From Acidisarcina sp963790505 (GTDB lineage: Bacteria > Acidobacteriota > Terriglobia > Terriglobales > Acidobacteriaceae): 64,000 nucleotides of DNA. Within the stretch, counting starts at the first letter, position 1; the number at the start of each line of letters is the position of its first letter. Position numbers and translations under genes: made by a program. Positions 37,288-46,043 of the stretch are shown here, piece by piece. Where the stretch lies: NCBI GenBank assembly GCA_963790505.1, contig CAWBOT010000002.1:310001-374000 (forward strand), given 5' to 3'. The notes under the pieces were generated by a model, which did not search any database, was not told the DNA's origin, and saw only the letters and a list, made by a program, of their open reading frames with translations.

Positions 37288-37530
37288 CATCGTGACTCCC
37301 CGTACAACCGGACTTTCTTCGCAGCACCAGGGTTCATGAGCATTGATCGACGCCGAGTGCGATCGTATTCTAGGATTCACCGTCTTCGGCATAGCAGGCG
37401 GAGAAATCATGGCCTCGGTGCAGATTGCGACTGCCGAATACCGCTTTGCGCGATGCGGTACTGACGTGTCTCACTCTGATCGAGGGACTATCCCACTGTA
37501 CTCATCGGTGCTGCCGATTTCGAAGCAAGT
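37288..37530 (+). pseudogene. Remnant of a FAD/NAD(P) disulfide oxidoreductase C-terminal dimerisation domain
   Basis: Pieces in different frames join into the C-terminal domain of mercuric-reductase/RclA-like FAD oxidoreductases: GFM, then LIDAECDRILGFTVFGIAGG and EIMASVQIA, then (next frame) LPNTALRDAVLT and LTLIEGL, then PLYSSVLP. In intact relatives these are contiguous (GFMKALID...ILGFTM...LPYTALRDA...HPT..EGL..LFSSV). At least three shifts separate them, and the FAD and NAD domains are gone. It occupies most of the 307-bp gap before the protoglobin gene. Confidence 0.7.
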
Positions 37531-37544
37531 GAGCGGAGGGTTTT

Positions 37545-38156
37545 ATGGAGAAGGTCGCGGATGAAATCCCTGGCTATACATTTGGAGCGGGTGGAGTGTC
37601 CACGTCCCCGATTTCAATGGCGGAATTGTCAGCGCTGAAAATGACAGTTGGCTTTACGGAGGAAGATGCGCGCTCACTGCAGCTCGCCGGCGCAGTGCTC
37701 AGAGACCAGACAAAGCAGATCGTCGAGCACTGGCGCAGCGGTATCATCGCGAGCATTCCGAACCTCGCCCGGCATTCGCGTACCCCGAAGGGTGAACCGA
37801 TTCCTGAATACCTGGCAAAGAGCAACCTTCGCTTTCAGCAATGGATACTGGATACCTGCCTGAGGACCTACGATCAGGATTGGCTCAACTACCAGCAGGA
37901 AATTGCCTTGCGGCATACGAGTAGCGGGAAGAACAAAGTGGACAATGTGAATTCGACGCCGTTCGTTCCGTTGCGTGACATTATCGCGTTTATTCCTGTG
38001 ATGAACGAGACGATTAAACCGTATCTTGCCGCGAAGGCGCATTCCTCCGAAGAGGTCGAGAGTATGCATCGTGCGTGGTGTAAATCGTTGCAGCTTCAGT
38101 TGGCTCTTTGGGCCAGGGCATACACGGACGCCAGGCGCGTGGCGAGCGAGTGGTAG
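37545..38156 (+). CDS. Stand-alone protoglobin
   Basis: 203 residues from ATG 37545 with GGAGG upstream. It matches archaeal/bacterial protoglobins across its length: EIPGYTFG, SPISMAELSALKMTVGFTEED, then FQQWILDTCLRTYDQDWLNYQ, with the haem-binding proximal His124 in EIALRHTSS. The C-terminal helices (FIPVMNETIKPYLAAKAHS) are intact. No signalling domain is attached, unlike globin-coupled sensors. Protoglobins bind O2, CO and NO; a role in NO or O2 handling is inference. The gene is next to a dead flavoprotein. Confidence 0.88.
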   Translation: MEKVADEIPGYTFGAGGVSTSPISMAELSALKMTVGFTEEDARSLQLAGAVLRDQTKQIVEHWRSGIIASIPNLARHSRTPKGEPIPEYLAKSNLRFQQWILDTCLRTYDQDWLNYQQEIALRHTSSGKNKVDNVNSTPFVPLRDIIAFIPVMNETIKPYLAAKAHSSEEVESMHRAWCKSLQLQLALWARAYTDARRVASEW

Positions 38157-38255
38157 CGAATTTGGCCGCTCGCCATTTGTCATTGGGCGCGCCAGCAGCA
38201 GTCTGCTCCTTTCGCTACAATCAGGTGGCAAAGGGAGACGCAAAGCATTCACTTT

Positions 38256-39533
38256 ATGGCTGACCGGCTGTACTACAACGACTCTTTCCTGACGAGCTTC
38301 GACGCAGTTGTTACGGACATTCGCCTTGTTTCGCGTACCGGCGGCGAGGCGCTTTGGCAGATTGCGCTCGACCGATCTGCGTTTTATCCAACCAGCGGCG
38401 GACAGCCCTTCGATAAGGGCATGCTGTCGGCAACCTCGCGCAACGGTGCGGTGCTGGAAGTTCCGATCGACGAAGTCGCTGAAGACGAGCACGGCGAGGT
38501 GTGGCATTTCACCATCAAGCCTTTGGAGACCGGAACTCAGGTAGCTGGTTCGGTGGAATGGGGCCGAAGGCTCGATCACATGCAACAGCACTCCGGACAG
38601 CATTTGCTGTCGGCGCTCTTTTCTCGCGAGCTTTCAGCGTATACCGTCTCCTTTCATCTAGGCGACGAGACATCGACGATCGACCTGAAGACTGCTTCGA
38701 TCGCCCATGCGAGCCTGGAGCGAATGGAGCGGCTGGCGAACCAGATCATTGCCGAAGACCGATCGCTTACTATGCGCACGGTGCGGCGAGAAGAGGCCGA
38801 GACAATGCTGGCTGATGGCCTGCTGCGGAAGTTGCCGGAGCGCGAAGGCGATATTCGGCTGATCGAGATCGAAGGTATCGATCTCAATGCCTGCGGGGGC
38901 ACGCATGTCAACGCGACGGGGCAGATCGGTGGACTGGCGATTCGTTCCACCGAGAAGGTGCGGCAGGGACTGCGAGTGGAGTTTGTCTGCGGCTTGCGCG
39001 CGGTGGCTGCGGCGCGGCGCGATTTCAGTTTGCTGACCGACGCGGCTGCGGCCCTCTCGATCTCAAGGGGCCAGGTTCCACAGACCATCGAGCGGCTCCT
39101 TTCCGAGGCGAAGCACGCCGCGAAAGAACGGCAGAAACTGCGCGAGGAACTGGCCCGCTTCGAAGCGGCTGAGTTGCTGACAAAAGCAGTCGTCCACGAC
39201 GGCTTGCGTCTCGTCCGAGGGCAATTTCACGAGCATGACGCGGAGTATGTCAAGCTCTTGGCTTCGCGGATCACCGCGAGCGGCGGAACGTTGGCGCTGC
39301 TCGCGTCGACGCAGCAGGAGCCAGCTGCGGTGGTCATAGCGCGAGGCGCCGACTTACAGTTCTCGTGCGGAGAACTGATGAAGAACGCCCTGGCGGCTCT
39401 GGGTCTACGTGGCGGAGGGTCTCCAACGTTGGCGCAGGGGCAGGTGCCGCACGAGAGGCTGCAAGGCCTGTTCGATCAACTCGAGGCAGGTGCGCTATCG
39501 GTGGCAATCGCGCAGCCGGCAGTGAAGCGCTAG
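38256..39533 (+). CDS. AlaX-type alanyl-tRNA editing protein with DHHA1 domain
   Basis: 425 residues. The N-terminal part is AlaRS-like (AFYPTSGGQPF). The editing site zinc ligands are His112 and His116 in HSGQH and Cys213 and His217 in CGGTH. A helical linker is followed by a C-terminal DHHA1 domain ending in GGGSPTLAQG. The aminoacylation core is absent. Such proteins hydrolyse Ser- or Gly-tRNA(Ala) in trans, protecting against mistranslation. It is 72 bp upstream of a tRNA-Ala promoter region, a suggestive neighbour. Confidence 0.9.
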   Translation: MADRLYYNDSFLTSFDAVVTDIRLVSRTGGEALWQIALDRSAFYPTSGGQPFDKGMLSATSRNGAVLEVPIDEVAEDEHGEVWHFTIKPLETGTQVAGSVEWGRRLDHMQQHSGQHLLSALFSRELSAYTVSFHLGDETSTIDLKTASIAHASLERMERLANQIIAEDRSLTMRTVRREEAETMLADGLLRKLPEREGDIRLIEIEGIDLNACGGTHVNATGQIGGLAIRSTEKVRQGLRVEFVCGLRAVAAARRDFSLLTDAAAALSISRGQVPQTIERLLSEAKHAAKERQKLREELARFEAAELLTKAVVHDGLRLVRGQFHEHDAEYVKLLASRITASGGTLALLASTQQEPAAVVIARGADLQFSCGELMKNALAALGLRGGGSPTLAQGQVPHERLQGLFDQLEAGALSVAIAQPAVKR

Positions 39534-39633
39534 GGGCGTGATTGTTGCGCCGCAGCTTGAGGCTATTTCCGTTGAGCGCGTTCTCTTTCCCATCAATCGC
39601 TGGTAAACTTAGGAGAATGTCTCCCGCCTTTGT

Positions 39634-39709
39634 GGGGCTGTAGCTCAGCTGGGAGAGCGCCTCGTTCGCAACGAGGAGGCCAGCGGTTCGATCCCGCTCA
39701 GCTCCACCA
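39634..39709 (+). tRNA. tRNA-Ala (anticodon CGC)
   Basis: 76 nt cloverleaf. Acceptor GGGGCTG pairs with CAGCTCC with one G-T, anticodon stem CCTCG/CGAGG with loop TTCGCAA, so the anticodon is CGC (reads GCG). The GTTCGATCC-type T loop and 3' CCA are encoded. A possible -10 TAAACT lies at 39604-39609, with no good -35. Confidence 0.96.
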
Positions 39710-39824
39710 TCAACTTGGCAACCTCTGCTTAATTCCATCCGAAGTCCCGCGCCGCGGCTTGCTGGAATCGGGTATCCTCGCAGTGTGGCTGGCAAGGGAT
39801 GCCGGCACGCCGAGGAAACACACG

Positions 39825-40364
39825 ATGAGAACCAAACAGCCTTTTGTCTCCGCACTAGCCATAGGTGCGCTTACTTTCTCCACAATTGCCGCTTTTGCGA
39901 AGGGTCCGGCTCCGGTTACGGTGACGCTGAAGACTGCGCAGGGCACCGACGCCGGTACAGCTGTCCTGAAGCAGGAAAAGGATTACGTCATGCTGAAGCT
40001 GGATTTGAAGGGTCTGCCTCCGGGTGAGCACGGCATCCACATTCATCAGGTTGCGAAGTGCGATCCTCCCGACTTCAAAAGCGCGGGCGGCCATTTCAAT
40101 CCCGATCAAAAGAAGCACGGAATCGGGAATCCCGAAGGTCACCATAACGGCGACATTCCCGCAAATTTGAAGGTCAAGCCGGACGGCACTGACAAAATCT
40201 CTATTAAGGTAATGAGCATCTCGCTTGATCCGAACTCGCCGAATTCAATATTTGCGAATGGCGGAACGTCACTGGTGATTCACGAGAAAGCGGACGATAA
40301 CATGACCGACCCATCGGGGAATTCGGGCGCCCGGATTGCGTGCGGAGTGATTGCCGGCCAGTAA
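39825..40364 (+). CDS. sodC: Periplasmic Cu/Zn superoxide dismutase
   Basis: 179 residues from ATG 39825, after an AGGA site; the longer frame from 39630 runs through the tRNA and is rejected. The signal peptide (SALAIGALTFSTIAAFAKG) sends it to the periplasm. Ligands can be read directly: Cu at His72, His74, His90 and His153; Zn at His90, His98, His107 and Asp110; disulfide Cys79-Cys173. It removes superoxide. It faces the quinoprotein cluster tail to tail. Confidence 0.94.
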   Translation: MRTKQPFVSALAIGALTFSTIAAFAKGPAPVTVTLKTAQGTDAGTAVLKQEKDYVMLKLDLKGLPPGEHGIHIHQVAKCDPPDFKSAGGHFNPDQKKHGIGNPEGHHNGDIPANLKVKPDGTDKISIKVMSISLDPNSPNSIFANGGTSLVIHEKADDNMTDPSGNSGARIACGVIAGQ

Positions 40365-40407
40365 ACAGGCGGCGGCAAAGTAGTTCTTTACGGACAAGCC
40401 ATTCGCC

Positions 40408-41980
40408 TTAGCGAGCTTCTCGCGCTCCGGGGAGCGTCCACGCGAAGAGCACTCCGCCGCTGCTGGTCATCACGTATTGGCGTCCATCCAGTTCATAGGT
40501 AATCGGAGAGCTGACCATCGGTGATCCGCCACCGACGTGCCAAAGCGTTTTGCCGTTACTGGAATCGAGGGCGAGGACGTTGCCTTCAGCGTCTCCGGTG
40601 AAGACGAGACCGGAGTCTGTAGTGAGCACGCCGGCGCCGGCGCCTCCGTGGCCGAGTTCGTGGCTCCAGCGTATCTTGCCGGTCTGATAATCGATCGCCT
40701 CGATCACTCCTTTGCCCCATAATCCATAGTCGGCGCCCGCCCATCCATAGCTGCCGTCGGCAGGCTTAGCAAAGTAGAGGCTGTAGCTCGGGTGCGCGTC
40801 CACGATGAACAAGCCGGTGGTGATGATCGAAGCTGGGAGAGCGATAGTTGGTCATGCCGCCCTCGTCGGGCGCAATAAGGCGGCCGTCAGGTGCTGGTTC
40901 CTTAGCTGGATCGGGAATCGGCTCGCCGCGCTTGTCGACGCCCAGCGACCAGTTTGTCGGGCCGAACGGAACGCTTAACAGGCCTTCTCCATTGGTGCGG
41001 TCGAGGACGAAGAAATAGCCGTTGCGCGAGGTTTGCATCAGCATCTTTCTCGGCTGGCCATGAAAATCAGCGTCGACGAGAACGGGAGTTTCCACTGCGT
41101 CCCAGTCGTGGGTGTCATGGGGCGATGCTTGAAATGCCCAGGCAAGCTTACCGGTATCGGGGTGGATCGCCACGATGCTGCAGGTGTAGAGGTTGTCGCC
41201 GGGGCGTGGCTTCCCGTTCAGCACCGGCGTCGGATTGCCCGTGCCCCAATAGATCAAGTCGAGAACGGGGTCATAGGTGCCGGTCATCCAGGTCATGGCC
41301 CCGGTTGTCATGTTGGGCGTGCCCACCGGCGGCGTGCTGTCCCATTGCCACTGCGTCTGGCCGGTCTCAGGATCGATGGAGCGCAGAAAGCCGCTGAGAT
41401 TGTCAAAATCGCCGGAGACGCCGACGATCACATGGTCCTTGACGATCAGGGGCGCCATGGTTGTCCAATAGCCCTTGGTGGAGTCGGCGACCACGCACCT
41501 TCCAGCGGACGCTTCCGTCCTTCGCGTTGAGTGACACCAGGTGAGCGTCTGGCGTCATGAAGAAGAGCCAGTCCTTTGTACATCGCCACGCCGCGGTGAC
41601 CGATGTGCAGGCCGGCGTTCTGGATGTAGCTGTAGTGCCATATCAGGTGCCCAGAGCGCGCATCGACCGCCCAGATGTTGTCGGGAACGGTGAAGTAGAG
41701 GATGCCGTCGACCAGCAGCGGCGTCGATTTGATCTGCATGGCCTGGCCCGTCTGAAAGGCCCAGGCGAGGCCCAGCTTGTTCACATTGCCCGGAGTGATC
41801 TGCGTCAGGCTGCTATGCCGTCTTCCTGTGTAGTCGCCGTGGTAGCCGGGCCAGCTGTCGGCCGGCGGAGCAAGCAACTGCGAGGCGGTCGGGTTCTGGG
41901 CAGCGAGCCGAGGAAGCGGAGAGATCGACCGCAATCAGCGCGGCAAGGAAAGTCAGCGCTATGTTCTTGATTGGGGTCAT
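40408..41980 (-). pseudogene. Periplasmic quinoprotein-type beta-propeller dehydrogenase, frameshifted
   Basis: A PQQ-dehydrogenase-like eight-blade propeller with a signal peptide (MTPIKNIALTFLAALIAV). Reading it needs shifts near 41920, 41565, 41495 and 40822; each junction joins cleanly (for example FFMTPDAHLVSLNAKDGSVR to ADSTKGYWTT). Diagnostic blades are SWPGYHGDYTGRRHS, GLAWAFQTGQ, DTHDWDAVETPVL and WHVGGGSPM. It resembles the acidobacterial group whose members are named 'empty' quinoproteins because PQQ binding is doubtful. It would have passed electrons to the upstream cytochrome. Sequence error remains possible. Confidence 0.75.
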
Positions 41981-42027
41981 CACTCTCGCGGGGACTTTGA
42001 CGATGGCTTTCGATTCGTAGGATCCGG

Positions 42028-43116
42028 CTATCTCAGAGTCTGGATGTAAGCCATCAGGTTATGGATATCGTCGTCGGTGTATTTGGGGAATTGGTCGACG
42101 TGAGCGGTCACCGGCGAGTCGATCGTGTATTTCACCGCGTTCGTCGGCCATGAACGATAGATTCCATTCGCATCGCGCATCCCAATGGTGAATTCGTCCT
42201 GATATTCCAGCCGCCCCGCGACCGTTTCGCCGGAGGGAAGAGTGACGGTCAGAGTGTCTTTGGCGTCGCGCGGATATAACATCCGCTCCTCGAGCTGCAG
42301 TCCCTGATAGCGAGTGGCAATGCCAGCCAGATCTCCGGTAGGCGAGTGGCAGGAGGAGCATTTGCCCGCGCCATTGAAATATTCTTTGCCCGCCGAGACG
42401 TTGCCCGTCTGCAGATCGGCGACGTCGACGCCGCGGCGTCCGCCCGGACGAGAAGCAGCCAGTTTGGCCTGCGCATGGATAAATTTAACCAAGTCGCTCA
42501 TTTCGGCTTCGGAGAAGGTGAACTTGGGCATCTTGTTATCAGGTTTCCCGTTGCGCACCACCGGACCTATCTGATCGCCACTTATGTCTGCCGAAACGAG
42601 TTTGGAACGAGTAAGGTCCGGACCGGTCTCACCGCCTGCGGCATCCCGCCCGTGACAGAATGCGCAGTTTTGCAGGAAGAGCGATCCGCCGGCGTCGACG
42701 ACCGAAGCATGTACGTCGCCAGAGCTCGAGCCGGCAACTACAGCATTGAAGGTTGCGTCGTTGGCAAGATAGTGCAGCAGGGAAGTGAGTTCGTCCTGTG
42801 GAAGCTGAACGGTGCCGAAAGCAGGCATTCTCCCTCTGCCCTGGCGAATCAGGAGCGAGATCTGGTCGGGGTTTCTGTGCCGGCCAACTCCGGCAAGCGT
42901 TGGAAAAGCAGGCTGGATGCCTTCCATTTTTTCGCCGTGGCAGAGAGCGCAGTTCTGTTGATAGACCGTTGCGCCGGATGCATGCACGGCAGGAGGCGAT
43001 GACGCCGTGTCGCTGGCGGCGTAGATTGGCTCTTTCCCGGCGTGATATGCAATGGCCGCCGCCATTGTCAGAACGAAGGCGCTAAGCTTGAAAATCCTCA
43101 CCGTTTCAACAACCAT
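42028..43116 (-). CDS. Triheme c-type cytochrome with an inserted beta domain
   Basis: 362 residues with an N-terminal signal (KLSAFVLTMAAAIAYHAG). Three CxxCH sites: Cys56-His60, Cys151-His155 and Cys253-His257. The first two domains have axial-Met motifs (RMPAF Met97, KMPKF Met196). The third has no MPxF; between its haem site and last helix lies a beta-rich segment (about 287-325, TLTVTLPSGETVAGRLEYQD), and His339 could be the axial ligand. It sits between the multicopper oxidase and the quinoprotein on one strand and should shuttle electrons in the periplasm. Confidence 0.88.
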   Translation of the reverse strand: MVVETVRIFKLSAFVLTMAAAIAYHAGKEPIYAASDTASSPPAVHASGATVYQQNCALCHGEKMEGIQPAFPTLAGVGRHRNPDQISLLIRQGRGRMPAFGTVQLPQDELTSLLHYLANDATFNAVVAGSSSGDVHASVVDAGGSLFLQNCAFCHGRDAAGGETGPDLTRSKLVSADISGDQIGPVVRNGKPDNKMPKFTFSEAEMSDLVKFIHAQAKLAASRPGGRRGVDVADLQTGNVSAGKEYFNGAGKCSSCHSPTGDLAGIATRYQGLQLEERMLYPRDAKDTLTVTLPSGETVAGRLEYQDEFTIGMRDANGIYRSWPTNAVKYTIDSPVTAHVDQFPKYTDDDIHNLMAYIQTLR

Positions 43117-43177
43117 CCCGTCAATTGAAGATTGCGTTGCGTAGTCCTACTGCGAACAAGACTCGGACCTTGCAGGT

Positions 43178-44593
43178 TCATCCAGAGTATTTGATGAGCG
43201 TCATAAAGCCGTAATCCATGTGCAGCTGCTGGTGGCAATGGAAGAGCGTATCGCCGGGATTGTCGGCGACGAAATCCACTTCGACCGTATCGAGGGGCAT
43301 AACGTTGATGACGTCTTTCTTCAGGCCGATCATCGGTTTCTTGCCGATCTTGGTTACTTCAAAGGTGTGCCGGTGCAGATGCATCGGATGCTGATCGCCG
43401 CTGGCATTGCGGAAGACCATGCGGTAGCGTTTGCCCGCCGTCACCATGATTGGATCGATGTTCGGCCAGGACTTGTTGTTGATTGTCCAGGTGTCGAACT
43501 GCGAACCGTTCATGGGGCCGAAATCGCGGAAGGTAAGGACAAATGTCTCCTCTGGCTTTGGAGCTTCGCCTGTGCCGGCAAACTGGGAGTAGTCCCACGT
43601 GCTCGGGGCGGGATCTTTCCATACCGGGGCGCCGGTGCTTCCAGCGTATTCGACCACAATGCCGAGGCCCATCTGCCGCGACTTTTCGAGCGTCGATCCG
43701 AGCACCCAGACGCCGGGGGTGTTCATCTCAACGATGGCGTCGACGCGCTCGGCGACGGCGAGTGAGAGCGTTTCGACAAACTGCGGATTGGGAACCGGAT
43801 TGCCATCCATGGCAATGACCTTGAAGCGATGACCGGGGAGCGCGAGGAGCACATTCTCGGTTGCGCTGGCATTCAAGAGGCGCAGAAGCACTCGTTGGCC
43901 CTGTTTGACGCGGATGGGTTCGCCCGCGCCGAGCATGTGGGCATTGATGGTTGCGTATTTGTACCCGACGTCGGAGCCGGTGGTCAGCGGAGCGTTGGCC
44001 GATTCCGCGCGCATGGTTTCGACCATGGGAACGAACGACGGCTCCCAGTGATGGATTGCGAGGTTGATCTCCTGGTCGTAGTGGCCGGGATCGTTCTTGC
44101 CTTCGATTAAGAGAAAGCCATATTGGCCGCTATAGGTGCCGAGCTGGAGATTGGCAAAGGCCGTCGCATGGGTGTGATACCAGCGAGTGCCTGAAGGCTT
44201 CGGGGTAAAGCTATAGCGAAGGGAATCGCCCGGGGCGATCATCGGCGAGCCCTCCTCCATTGCTCCATCATTCAGAGAATCGATCGCCAGGCCGTGCCAA
44301 TGCACAAGGTCGTGGACCTCACTGGCGTTGGCGACATCGATGGTGACCGGCACCCCCTCGCGCAGCCGCAACACGGGCCCAGGAATTTGTCCGTTATAAG
44401 CCAGCGTCTGAATCTTGATGCCTTTACTGATTTCGAAGGTCGATTGCTCGATGCGCAGGCTGTGGTCGGCCCTCCCGGTGGAACTCACTGCGGGCGCGGG
44501 CGATCCGCTCTTCAACTTGTGCGGGAGAAGGGCATGTAGAGATTCGTCCGCGAGCAGCAGACCGGCCGACGAAAGAAAACTCCTACGGTTCAT
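43178..44593 (-). CDS. Multicopper oxidase (Tat-exported, laccase/CueO-like)
   Basis: 471 residues from ATG 44593 with AGGGG upstream. The N-terminal MNRRSFLSSAGLLL fits a Tat-like signal. The copper sites are complete: HWHGLAID, WYHTHA, HPMHLHRHTFEV and FHCHQQLHMDYGFM, the last with the type 1 Cys and axial Met. Three cupredoxin domains. It should oxidise phenols, Cu(I) or a redox partner with O2 as acceptor. First gene of the oxidase-cytochrome-quinoprotein series, 61 bp before the cytochrome. Confidence 0.93.
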   Translation of the reverse strand: MNRRSFLSSAGLLLADESLHALLPHKLKSGSPAPAVSSTGRADHSLRIEQSTFEISKGIKIQTLAYNGQIPGPVLRLREGVPVTIDVANASEVHDLVHWHGLAIDSLNDGAMEEGSPMIAPGDSLRYSFTPKPSGTRWYHTHATAFANLQLGTYSGQYGFLLIEGKNDPGHYDQEINLAIHHWEPSFVPMVETMRAESANAPLTTGSDVGYKYATINAHMLGAGEPIRVKQGQRVLLRLLNASATENVLLALPGHRFKVIAMDGNPVPNPQFVETLSLAVAERVDAIVEMNTPGVWVLGSTLEKSRQMGLGIVVEYAGSTGAPVWKDPAPSTWDYSQFAGTGEAPKPEETFVLTFRDFGPMNGSQFDTWTINNKSWPNIDPIMVTAGKRYRMVFRNASGDQHPMHLHRHTFEVTKIGKKPMIGLKKDVINVMPLDTVEVDFVADNPGDTLFHCHQQLHMDYGFMTLIKYSG

Positions 44594-44670
44594 GAATCCC
44601 CTGTTCAGATAATGACCCACCAAATGCTGTATACACCAAAACCGCTTTGTTTCACATGGGACATTGTTGC

Positions 44671-44691
44671 ATGACGCAACTTAAGCGTCAT
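44671..44691 (-). terminator. Inverted repeat over the rnhB stop
   Basis: ATGACGC (44671-44677) and GCGTCAT (44685-44691) with a 7-nt spacer. It includes the rnhB stop codon and lies 78 bp before the multicopper oxidase start. With no T-tract it is a possible 3' hairpin only. Confidence 0.35.
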
Positions 44692-45433
44692 CCCAAGGGA
44701 GGGACGACTGGAGAACCGGACGAAAGCTTCGGCGATGCAGCGGGCATGGGCCATAACGGAGGAGGGCAGCCAGATGTTCCGGCGTCGAGTAACCTTTATG
44801 CGATGCCAGGCCGTAGCCGGGATACTCCCGGTCTAGCTCACACATGCGGCGGTCGCGATAGACCTTGGCGACGACGGATGCAGCAGCGATCGAGATGCTT
44901 AGCGAATCTCCATAGATGACGCTCGTCTGAGGGCAAGGCAGATCGAGGCGCATGGCGTCGATGAGGAGATGATCGGCTGCCGGGGAAAGTCGGTTGACTG
45001 CGGCGGCCATGGCAATCCGGGTCGCCTGGTAGATATTGACGCGGTCAATCACTTCCGCGCAGACCTCTTCGATGGCGATGGCGATGGCCTTCTTTTCGAC
45101 GATGGCAGCCAGCCGCCGCCGATCCTCGGGGAGGATCTGTTTGGAGTCCCGGAGTCCGCGAATCCGGGTGTCGGCGGGGAGAATGACGGCAGCGGCGACG
45201 ACTGGGCCGAATAGCGAGCCGCGGCCGACTTCGTCAACTCCGGCGATGATGGTAGCGCCCTGGGCCCGTGCCTCGCGCTCGAAGCGATTTCCGCAGACGA
45301 GATTGCGCAGCATTCGCAGCTTGCGGGTCGCGGCCGAGAGTTGCCGTTCGGCAGGCTGATTCGGTCCAGGGGATTCCAGCAGCCAGTCAAGCTCTTGAAT
45401 GTTGGTGTCTTGAATGTTGGGAACGCCGGACAT
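44681..45433 (-). CDS. rnhB: Ribonuclease HII
   Basis: 250 residues from ATG 45433; a GTG ten codons upstream is possible. It nicks RNA in RNA-DNA hybrids and removes misinserted ribonucleotides. The catalytic acids lie in AGVDEVGRGSLFGPVV (Asp-Glu), in LLIDAMRLDLP and in YGDSLSISIAAASVVAKVYRDR. The N-terminus carries a short in-frame duplication (NIQDT-NIQEL) from a 13-bp DNA repeat at 45393-45420. The usual last gene of the rpsP-rplS series. Confidence 0.93.
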   Translation of the reverse strand: MSGVPNIQDTNIQELDWLLESPGPNQPAERQLSAATRKLRMLRNLVCGNRFEREARAQGATIIAGVDEVGRGSLFGPVVAAAVILPADTRIRGLRDSKQILPEDRRRLAAIVEKKAIAIAIEEVCAEVIDRVNIYQATRIAMAAAVNRLSPAADHLLIDAMRLDLPCPQTSVIYGDSLSISIAAASVVAKVYRDRRMCELDREYPGYGLASHKGYSTPEHLAALLRYGPCPLHRRSFRPVLQSSLPWDDA

Positions 45434-45468
45434 CGCTGACTTGAGTGTATCGCGGGGAAACACAGAAA

Positions 45469-45495
45469 GGCCCCGGCGGGAGGTCTACCGGGGCC
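45469..45495 (-). terminator. Intrinsic terminator after rplS
   Basis: Read leftward: GGCCCCGG, an 11-nt loop, CCGGGGCC, then TTTCTGTGTTT. It lies 40 bp past rplS and before rnhB, so rnhB probably gets reduced readthrough or its own promoter. Confidence 0.65.
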
Positions 45496-45534
45496 GACCT
45501 GAACTGTGGATATCTTCACCCGAAAGACGGGGAA

Positions 45535-45891
45535 CTAGGCGGTGCGGTCGACTTCCTTGAGACGGGCGGCCTTGCCACGGAGTCCGCGCAGGTAGAAGAG
45601 CTTGGCGCGACGAACCTTGGCCGAACGGATCTTTTCGACCCTGTCGATGACCTTGGCGTTGAAAGGGAAGATACGCTCGACGCCCTGCCCGAAGCTGATC
45701 TTACGGACGGTGAAGCTGCCCTGGGCCCCGCGCTTGAGCGCGATCACAATGCCCTCAAAAGCCTGGATACGTTCCTTGTCGCCCTCTTTGATCTTGACCT
45801 GGACGCGGATGGTGTCGCCGGGCACGAAATCGGGGTGGTCCGTGCGGTTCAGTTTATCGGCGAGGCGCTGCATTACGGGATGAATAGACAT
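45535..45891 (-). CDS. rplS: 50S ribosomal protein L19
   Basis: 118 residues, full length. MSIHPVMQRLADKLNRTDHP, the FVPGDTIRVQVKIKEGDKER strand and the C-terminal RRAKLFYLRGLRGKAARLKE are clear L19 marks. It sits at the 30S-50S interface. The gap of 150 bp upstream has TAAAAT (45947-45942, leftward) as a possible -10, which would free it from the inserted NHL gene. Confidence 0.97.
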   Translation of the reverse strand: MSIHPVMQRLADKLNRTDHPDFVPGDTIRVQVKIKEGDKERIQAFEGIVIALKRGAQGSFTVRKISFGQGVERIFPFNAKVIDRVEKIRSAKVRRAKLFYLRGLRGKAARLKEVDRTA

Positions 45892-46043
45892 AGCTCTTCC
45901 TGACGGTTCTAGTGGGAAATTCTGACTTGTGCCAAACCCTTATTTTACACGGAATTTGTGGCTTTGTGCGACTACTCCGCACTCTCAGACACGAGACTCC
46001 GGGTGCAAGAGCGCTTTAGGGCAGCGGCGGCCCGGTCGCCATC

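Noticed and set aside
39630..39824. N-terminal extension of the superoxide dismutase
   Set aside because: It would translate straight through tRNA-Ala; ATG 39825 gives a clean signal peptide.
45393..45420. 13-bp direct repeat as a possible attachment site
   Set aside because: Both copies are in frame within rnhB, 15 bp apart; a small coding duplication, with no mobile gene nearby.
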